In this document: positions 9,701 through 18,700 of the stretch, piece by piece
How positions within the stretch are numbered: position 1 is the stretch's first letter
Layout: every line of letters begins with the position of its first letter
DNA from: Plakobranchus ocellatus
Taxonomy: Eukaryota > Mollusca > Gastropoda > Plakobranchidae
Assembly: GCA_019648995.1 (NCBI GenBank)
Contig: BLXT01000641.1
Coordinates: 1,955,743-1,976,395 of the forward strand
DNA length: 20,653 nt
Reading direction: 5' to 3'
Notes under the pieces: model-generated
What the model was told of the DNA's origin: nothing
Database searches by the model: none
The model's input: the letters and a program-made list of their open reading frames with translations, nothing else
Made by a program: the position numbers and the translations under genes

Positions 9701-12700
9701 TCACTTTTAAAAATCCGCAATTCATATCAAAACAGTAAAATAACTATATTTATGTGCATATTATTGCTAATGCATTTCTGTATTCATTTTATTTTTAACA
9801 AACTCTAACCTTCCTATCAAGTTCAAATGCAATTGAATCACATATTATTAACATATAAATGGTTTTTGCAGTAACACCACCATATGAGACATTTTGCAGA
9901 AAACTCAGCCACAGACAAATAATTTTTTTTCTTCAGAGCAAGCACAACTATAAATATTAAGTAGCACTAAACATTACAAAATCATCCCACAAATATTGGA
10001 AGAATTCAGATTTGAAAAGCTGATAGTTATCATAACTGTACCTATATTTCTTACATATTTTTCTGTCAAGAAACAACTCGTTTTGTGATGGCACTGTATA
10101 AATTAGTTTGAAATACAACTATAATGTAACACTTGTCAATCTAAAGCACCAAGGATCCTCATTTAACAATGGGTTACATAAATAACTGCATCAATGTAAA
10201 TGCTTAGTAAAATAGATCAAATTGTATTAGGTTGGTAAGCAGGGATAAGAATCGATAACATGACAGTGGTAAAATACTTAATGTAATGTAATGTGCATCA
10301 AAACTATAAGAAAAATAAAGTCATTCCATTCCTGTCGTGTTCTGTGAGAAATAAGCTTCTTTCTTCATGGTCCCATTGCTTGGCGTCTTGGATTTTTGTT
10401 AGCATGAACAAGTGAGAGAATTTTGTCAATATCTGTTGTGTTATTATGGTATACAACAGCACAGGATTAGGACTCTGACTGGTCCAAAAAAGATCCTGGA
10501 CTCCAAGTTATACAGGGTAAATGAAGGACACCCATTGTGTTGCTTTTTAACTGCCACTACCTGGTCAAACCTAGAATGGATAACTTTGGCTAAGCAGAGA
10601 GGCTTGGTGGCTATGTGGTGCTATGCAGTACCTGTGGATCAAAGTAATCCGCGCCAGCTGTATCTGCAAATCCACCTGACTGTATCTCTGAGAGAAGTAC
10701 ATCGACAAGCTCATTACTCCTTTTGCCCTCAGATAGCTCTTTCCAGCGCATTATACCTCCCTGGATGGAGTCGGCACACTTGTCCCATTGAGGCCTAGAA
10801 CAGAAACATAATGATGATTGTATTGATGATAAATTTTTTATGGCTATAGAGAAGATGAGAAACAAAGAAAATCACCACCATTGCCTACACCTTATTGAAA
10901 TCATTATCTTCATAACTGCCATTATCATTATCTTCATCACCAGTACTTTTACCAACATCTTCCTCACTACCATAGACACCATAACCATCATCCTAATCAA
11001 CAACCATCTTCACTACTACCATTACCATCATTTTCCCCACAACAATTTCTGTCATCTTCAGCATTATGATGACATCATGTTCATCACTGCCATTTTCATC
11101 ATCTTCACAACCACCATTATCACCAACTTCATCATTGTCATTATCATCATTTTCCTCACCACTATTATTTTCATCACTGCCATTACCATCATCTTCATTA
11201 TTGACATTTCCATCATCTTCAGCACTGCTATTACCATCACTTTCTTTACTGCCTATACCATCATCCTCATCACAACCAATGTCATGATCACTGCCAAACC
11301 AGCAATCAAAACCATCCCTATCATTATCACCATCTAAGTCCTTACTGCCACTATGACAATTATTAAATCTAAGTAGCGCAACCTCCTCAATTTCAAATAA
11401 ACACCAGCAGCACTCCCATCATCATTATTTTCCTAATCCCCATCAAGATTAGCCAGGACAAGCACTGTCACCACCAGCATCCTCACCGAGGTGTAGAGCT
11501 TCGCTTGAGCGTCTCCAGCTGTATGTAGAACTCATCTCTCTTCTGCACTACTTGCTTCTGCAGCTCCTCCAAGGCACTGTGGATGCAGGGTTACTCTTCA
11601 GGCTTAAAGTATCTATTTCTCTACTGTAAAATGATAAGGCACTATGTATGGAGATTGCTCTTATTTTTCAAAACATACCAAGAAAGTTATGCTATTTACT
11701 GCTCTACTGTAAAATGATCAGGCACTATGGATGGAAATTTCTCTTAATATTTAAAACATATCAACAGAGGTTAGAATAATTATTGCTCTTCTGTAAAATG
11801 ATAAGGCACTGTGGGTGGAGATTTCTCTTAATATTCAAAACATATCAACAGAGGCTGAAATAATTCTTGCTTTGAAGTAAGAGGAAAAGGCATCATGGAT
11901 GAAGTCTTCCCTTAACATTTAAAAATACCAACAGAAGTTAATATATGTTTTGCTTTACTTTAAAGTGGTATGGCGCTGTGGATGGATTTTTTTTTCACTT
12001 TTTCTTTTCAGTAAGGAAAAGAAAATCTAACTTAAAAACTGTTATATGTGGTTCTTAGTCTTAACGACTCTTTGTTGCAAAATTGTTCTTGTTCCTGGTG
12101 AGATCTGTGAGACACTGACAATGAAATCATTTTTGTTTTAATAAGGATAAATAAGTTATATTATAATTTCAAAGGCATGTCTGTGTGTGTTTCAGTAGCA
12201 GTCTTAATTTAAGAGGATAATCAAAATGTGAAATGATATGGATTTGTATGAGCATAAATTTGTATGGAGGTTTAGCACATTTAGAAAGAATGACCTTCTC
12301 ATTCCTGAAATTTCAGATTCTCTATTTTTTACTGAAACGAGTGTGCTTTCAAGCACAAATATTCTTATAATGAAGTTGCTCCTTGTGCTACAACAACCTA
12401 AGCTACCAATTGCCATAAGAATTGATAAGTCATACCATGGTTTCTTTTTTCAAAGGTTTTTGTTTGCTTTTTTTTAATTGCTTTTTTTTTTCATTAAAGG
12501 ATGGAACAACTGGCCTTGAAATTCCAATGTAAAGAAACATACATACTTGTACTCAGCTTGCAGCTTTTGCAGACGCGCCTCATAAGCTCCATTTTTCTCT
12601 TCTATTTCCTGCGACCAATTTTTTTAAATTTAAATTTTCACACTCATAGGAAGTTATAGAGACATGAAAGAAGGCCTTTATCAAATTTAAAGTGGTGAAA

Positions 12701-15700
12701 AATACAATCCAGGAAATAAAATAATAATAATAAGATTTTAAAAACCATTTTAGAATTTAGAAAACTTCAGATATATGTGCCATCAGCTAACTTAGGACTT
12801 TGACATCACAACATTGTGTACCATAACTTAACAGTGAATATTTTATTGAATATTTCTTTTTTATATTTTAGTAATAACTTATTTTTCTTCTATATGATTT
12901 TTTTAAAGCTTTATGTTCACTTCAATAATAGAATGACTAAATAAATAATGTAAAACGAAAAAAAAAATCATAGGCCAAAAAACTACTAGAGAAAAATTTG
13001 CAAAAACTATTACCTTGTGCTTGGCCTCCAGGGTTTCAAAGTCCCGTCGTGGAATGACATCACCATAGTTGGCAACCATCTCACTCAAACGCTGAGTGGC
13101 AAGCCTCTCTCCCTCACGTGATTTTCTACCATAATTTAATAATCAAAAAATAAAAAATGATGCAGCAATGCTGGGAGTGTTTTACTTATCATTTCTACCT
13201 GCTTGGATCAGACCTTTTGCATAGAATACTGTATTGAACGCTGTGTAGTAATTGTATTATCATTCTCAATTGACTGTTGTGAAGTTGTTAAATCAGGCAC
13301 TGTGCAGTGGTTGCACCAGACTTTTTATTTTACATCAGACTCAACTATATAATGCTGAACACAGTTAGCCTTCTATTAATTTACCTGCTTTACCTATGTA
13401 TATTCTGTTTATTGAAGAAGATCTAGAATACTATGTACTAGCTGAGCAAAGTGTCGTGTCATAATTAGAAATAAATATTGGAATAAGAGACACACATTCA
13501 AGCTATCGTCAAAATTTAGTCATAGAAACTTACTATATACTTTACAAAAAAGCTTATTCTTTATCCCATTTTGTGTATATATATTATACTGTTGTTACAT
13601 ACTGGGTAATCCAAATATGTGCCAATAAGTTTGGCAGATGTTGCAGCCAAAATTTATATACTCATTTCAGTTTTTATCCACCCATGGCTCGTTTAATTTT
13701 GACAGAGGATAAACTTCATGCAGCTGTGCCTTGAATTATTTCAGATTTCGTATTGACTAAAAAACATAAGATTTCAGTCTAAAAAATGAAGCAAATAGCA
13801 AGGTGTCAACAGAGGTAAATGTAGAACAAGCACTTTTTCATCTTTAATCTTCTGAGTCCTGAACCGCCAATTCTTACCATAAATACTGCCTGAGCTTCCA
13901 AATGGTTATGCCAAAGATATTTTTCAAAAAAGTAATTTTAAACGACCAGATTGTAAAAATGTTATAGCCCTGACCACTGATAAACTGGTGGCGACAAAAA
14001 TAATAGGGCTTCAAGATACTGGTCTAATAGTGGCCAATACATATCGCTAGTCTTAATAATGATGTAAGCCTGGTCCCTTGTGAAGCAATGGCTAGGTGCC
14101 ATAAGAAATTTTGTTACAATTGGTTTATTGGTGGTTAGGGCTCGAAAGGTTATATCTTCATAAGTAAAACTGTGTAGTTGTGATAACAATAAGACAGAGT
14201 GACTAAAATAATGATTTTTTTTTTCTTTTTAAAGTGAGCCCATACATTAACTTACTAAAATACACTTTTTCTTCATTTGAAGCCCTTTGGTTCTTTCAAA
14301 ATCCAAGATAATATACAGTTGCTTTTTTACCCTCATGTCTCCCAACCTCCTACAAGTTTGTATCATGTAGAACAGTTTCACACAAAAGTGTCCAGTGGCA
14401 GGACTTATGCGAAGCAACTGAAACAATAGAAAAGAGCCCTTAAATGGAGCACTATGGGGTAACCATTTTTTTTTTAATTTAATGCATTATGAATTATTAA
14501 TTTTAAGCCAAAAATTCATATCTCCATTTATTTGAAGGAGATTGGTACGCCAGCTTGGCTTTTTCTGAGAGACTGTTCGACACCAATCAAAATTCTTTCC
14601 CTCAGTTTTCACTCACTGCAATGCCATCTTGAGGATGACAGGGTCCTCGTCTGTATCTTGATTGGCCTGTGCTCCACTTCGGGAGGCCATGTAATCCTCT
14701 TGCTGGTATCTCAGATCATTGATGTCTGCCACAAGCAGTTTGCGAGCGTCACATTCGTCACGATATTTATGGTACTCTTCCTCTAACTTGGTCTGTGCAG
14801 AGTACATAATTAAATTGACAGTAAAAAAGTATGTAATGGTATTGCTGAAAAAGCAGATCTCATTGACCTTGTAATGCTTGCTATAGAACCAACATCAAGA
14901 TAGCACTGTCAAGATGGGTATAAGAACTATGTAACCTAATCTAATTAGTTCTATTTTCTGACCTATTTTAATTCTTTTAATTTTCCTTTTTGTACATATT
15001 CAAGCAATTAAAATTGTAAGCTTTTTCTCCCTCTACAATTTTGTTGAGCATGTCTCAGCATGTTGCCTCCACTACATAAAAAAGGCAACAACATGACTCA
15101 ACAAGCGGCACCATATGATAATTAGATTAGTTGTCATAGCACATCTTTTTTTTCTTAGGTATTGGAGAATTGCAAGAGTCATTACTGTGGCTATAGGAAC
15201 GTAAGAAGTTAGGCTTCACTCATTCTAAATCTTCAACGCTTTCATATCTGACCTGAAGTCGTGCCACTTGCTCTTTCAGATCCTGTTGCTCGTTGACGAG
15301 ATCGGAGATCTTTGCATGTAGATCTTTGTTCAGTTTCTTTAGGTCCGTCATTTCTATAGGCAAGGACATGAAAAGATGAGTCTAACTATTTTGCTTTAGG
15401 TACAAAAGCTAATTTCAAGCATATTTATTTTAACTTTATTTAATTTAGTGCACAGTAAGTTTTTACATTTTCTGAAAAGAAGATATAAAAAGCTGTTGGG
15501 TTTTACATATAACCTTTTTCTTTAGAATGAACCAGATTACAGTCTCTGAATTATCAAGAATAGCATTCATAATTGATGTTTATATTTAATTCAAAGCAAC
15601 ACATAATGTTTCTGTGCGCCTGTTCTCACATAATTCTTTCTCTTTTAACACTAGACGTTTTTACTTTTAATTTGGTAAGACATGATAAAGACAGGAAACT

Positions 15701-18700
15701 GTGTATTGTTCATTAGACCTACATACCTCCTCTCTCCTCCTCTCTGAGAGACATGATTTTCTGCTCGCATTGTTCAGACACAGTGACCAGCATTTGCTAA
15801 TACAATTTCATAGAGAAGAGAGATAAATAAACAGGTGATTGGAGCTGTACGGGTCATGAGGATCAGGATGGAGAGATGAACAAACAGTTGATTGAAAAGT
15901 ATTGGAGGTGTATAGGAGAAAACTGACGCATGTCAATCAGAATTTCATAAATTTGAGCAGATGTCAAGCCTGAGAAAGCAGCCGTTAAGAGAAACTTCAT
16001 TCATTTATCTATGGTGAAACCAGTCCAAATTGGTCACAAGTTGCGGTTACACAATTTAAATCATGATGAAATTTGAATAGAAATCTGCTTGAATATGAGT
16101 CTTTAAACAGTTTTCCAAACGTATTTTAAAGAAAGATTTTTCTGTTTTTTTATGTGTAGAGACATTACAAAATAAGTCTTTTGCAACGAGAACAAGTTTA
16201 TAAAGATACAAAGGATACGCAACCCAAAAAATTATAAATTTTTCCCACCTGAATGCTCACATATCTTTGTATTAAATAATACTTAAAAGGTATGGCTGAT
16301 GCTCTGTAGAAAATATAGATTTTATATTTTTTTCATGGCAGATTCTTAAGCAAAACATCTCATTTTGTAGTGGCACTATGCGTATGGCTCATTAAAAGGC
16401 ACTGGCTGTAATTTTACATGAAAATTAAGTTCACTATTGAATTAATGAGGTTTTTTAATAAGATGTAATGGTGCCTTTCTTCGTAAACTTACTTGCATTA
16501 AAAAAAATATTGTTCTGAAAGGTTAATGCAATAAAAAAAGTACATAACTCATAATTTCTTTTGTTACTTGATCATTACAAGGAAATTAAGTTTTCTTTGG
16601 AATTGTAAAAAAATATCTATGATTTTTGTATCTTGCTAAAGCAATTCTGAAATTTTTGTGATTTTCTGGAGCAAGGATATCTGATAAATTTAATAGCCAT
16701 GAAAATCTTGGTATCTCTTTGAGAAGCATTTAACATTTATAGAGAAAATGTACTCTTAAAAAAGTTGGTTTTTTTTTTCTGGGATCCTTTCAGCAGCTTG
16801 CAATTATGCAGCCTAACGCAAATATTCACACAGTTTGTTTATTTTCAGGGATTACCTTGAGTGGTTCCAGATGCCGAATTTGTTGTCTTTGGTGTGCTAA
16901 CATCATTTCATACTCATTTTTTATGGCAGAAAGAAGAGGTTTGTATGTCTTGAAGTCCTCAATAAGATATTCAAACACTTCTCGGTGCGCCTGTAAATGA
17001 AAAATAAAAACAACATAATGAACTTAGCAGGTGTTCTTTATCAGAACAGGAAATAAGCAAGATATTACAGCTGACACTTTATATTTTATAAAAAGCTAGG
17101 AATAAGTTTTGTGATGAATTTAATTGTTTTCTCAAGAAAGTATGAAATATTCAGCTCAAGTTTAAACTTTTAGCTTTCCAGAGGTAATAAATGGAAATAT
17201 TTAGCTCAGATCCTCCATGTGGTTCTTTCTTTTCTTTTTCCAACTTGCTGCATTTTGATTTTGATATTCATTTCTAAAAATTTTCCCCAAGTCATTCCAA
17301 ATAAGTCCGTTATTGCACTTTAAACTCAAAGGTTTTACATTAATTTAGCATGCGAATGCATTGGATTGATTTAAAGATAATTAGGATCAGATCATAGTTG
17401 GTAATCCCCACGATCAAATTCCTCGCTCACCGGTGTATTAGGTAATGAGATGCAGGTGATTCAAATGCAAGATACTGTGCATACTTTTGCATTAAAGTCT
17501 TCTAAAAATTTTCTTCATTCAAAAAAATTGCAAAAAACAACAATGTTGATTCAATTTCGTGTTCATGTTTTGACAGAATTTTTATAGAAATATGAGTGTT
17601 TTTTCCTTCCAAAGGTACATTTTTAGTTTATAGATAGATTATGCTTAAAACTCAGAAAATCCAATGTTTGATTGGTGCTTTATTTATCCAGGTTTCCTCA
17701 TATTTGTATATTGTTCAACACAGTTAGTATGCTTTTTGAGAAGAATTTCAAACATGGATAATAACTGCCTCTTTCTCAAAACAATTGTAGTTCTTATCAC
17801 TCTAACTCATTTCACCTGATCTTGATACATGCATAACAGAAACAGAGAATAGATTGACTTTGTCACACAAATAAACAGGCACCTGCAAGCGGAGCTCACT
17901 GGGCTGCACATCCACAACTCCTAAAGCTCGTAACTCCTTTTTGAGGAACCCTTCAAGCTGCTCCAGGAAGCGTGGTCGTGGCACCATCTGTGGCTTGCCC
18001 TGATCCTCTTCGTTGACCAGCACCAGGCTTTTGTTCTTGGACAGCATGGCAGCTGTTGAAGATAATGCTTGACCACTTGCATGGGCTGGCCAAGTATCCA
18101 GCTCACCTGCTTTGGTGTCCACATATGGCTAATTGACAAGAAAAGGGAGGCATAGGTGCAAGCGACAACAAAAAGAAAGCAATATAAAACAAGCTGTTAT
18201 AAATGTTTCTGTTTAAAGTTCATTCATTGAATCCTTTAGAAAAGTCAGTATAAATCATAAAAGAAAATGAATCCCATTTGTATTTTTTTTTTCTTTATCA
18301 TATGAATAGTCTGCTTTAAAAATAGGAAATATATATCATTAACAATTTAAATCAGAACGTATTATGTGATGGCAATTTTGAGGCATAGGTGTTGAAATAT
18401 CCGCCATGAGGGGTAAAGCATGAAGATATAGAATGTTACCAAGTTCATTAAAAAATACGTTTTAAAAGCTGAATTAAAATTTGCTAGTTGTAATGCATAT
18501 TATGTTACAGCTTCTGCTAATTACACTTTATGCAAAGCTGATGAATAACAAGTTAAATCAGGCTGCTTTTAAAAAAGTGATCTTTTATAAAACTGACATC
18601 ATCTCATTTTCTACCTACATGTTTACCTCTATTAAAGCAATACTAAACCTTTTATAACATTTAAAAGGAAATTCATCCTTCTCTCTAACATAATCAATAC

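Noticed and set aside
10412..10798. 128-codon plus-strand open frame
   Set aside because: Its second half is antisense to TSNAXIP1 exon 11, and the first half lacks recognisable protein features.
10840..11337. 165-codon plus-strand open frame rich in Ile/Thr
   Set aside because: It is a translation of the CAT-rich low-complexity tract in intron 10. It has no domain and overlaps a serine-rich frame of equal quality.
12204..12477. Paired open frames on both strands in intron 9
   Set aside because: They are short, AT-rich, overlap each other and show no recognisable protein features.
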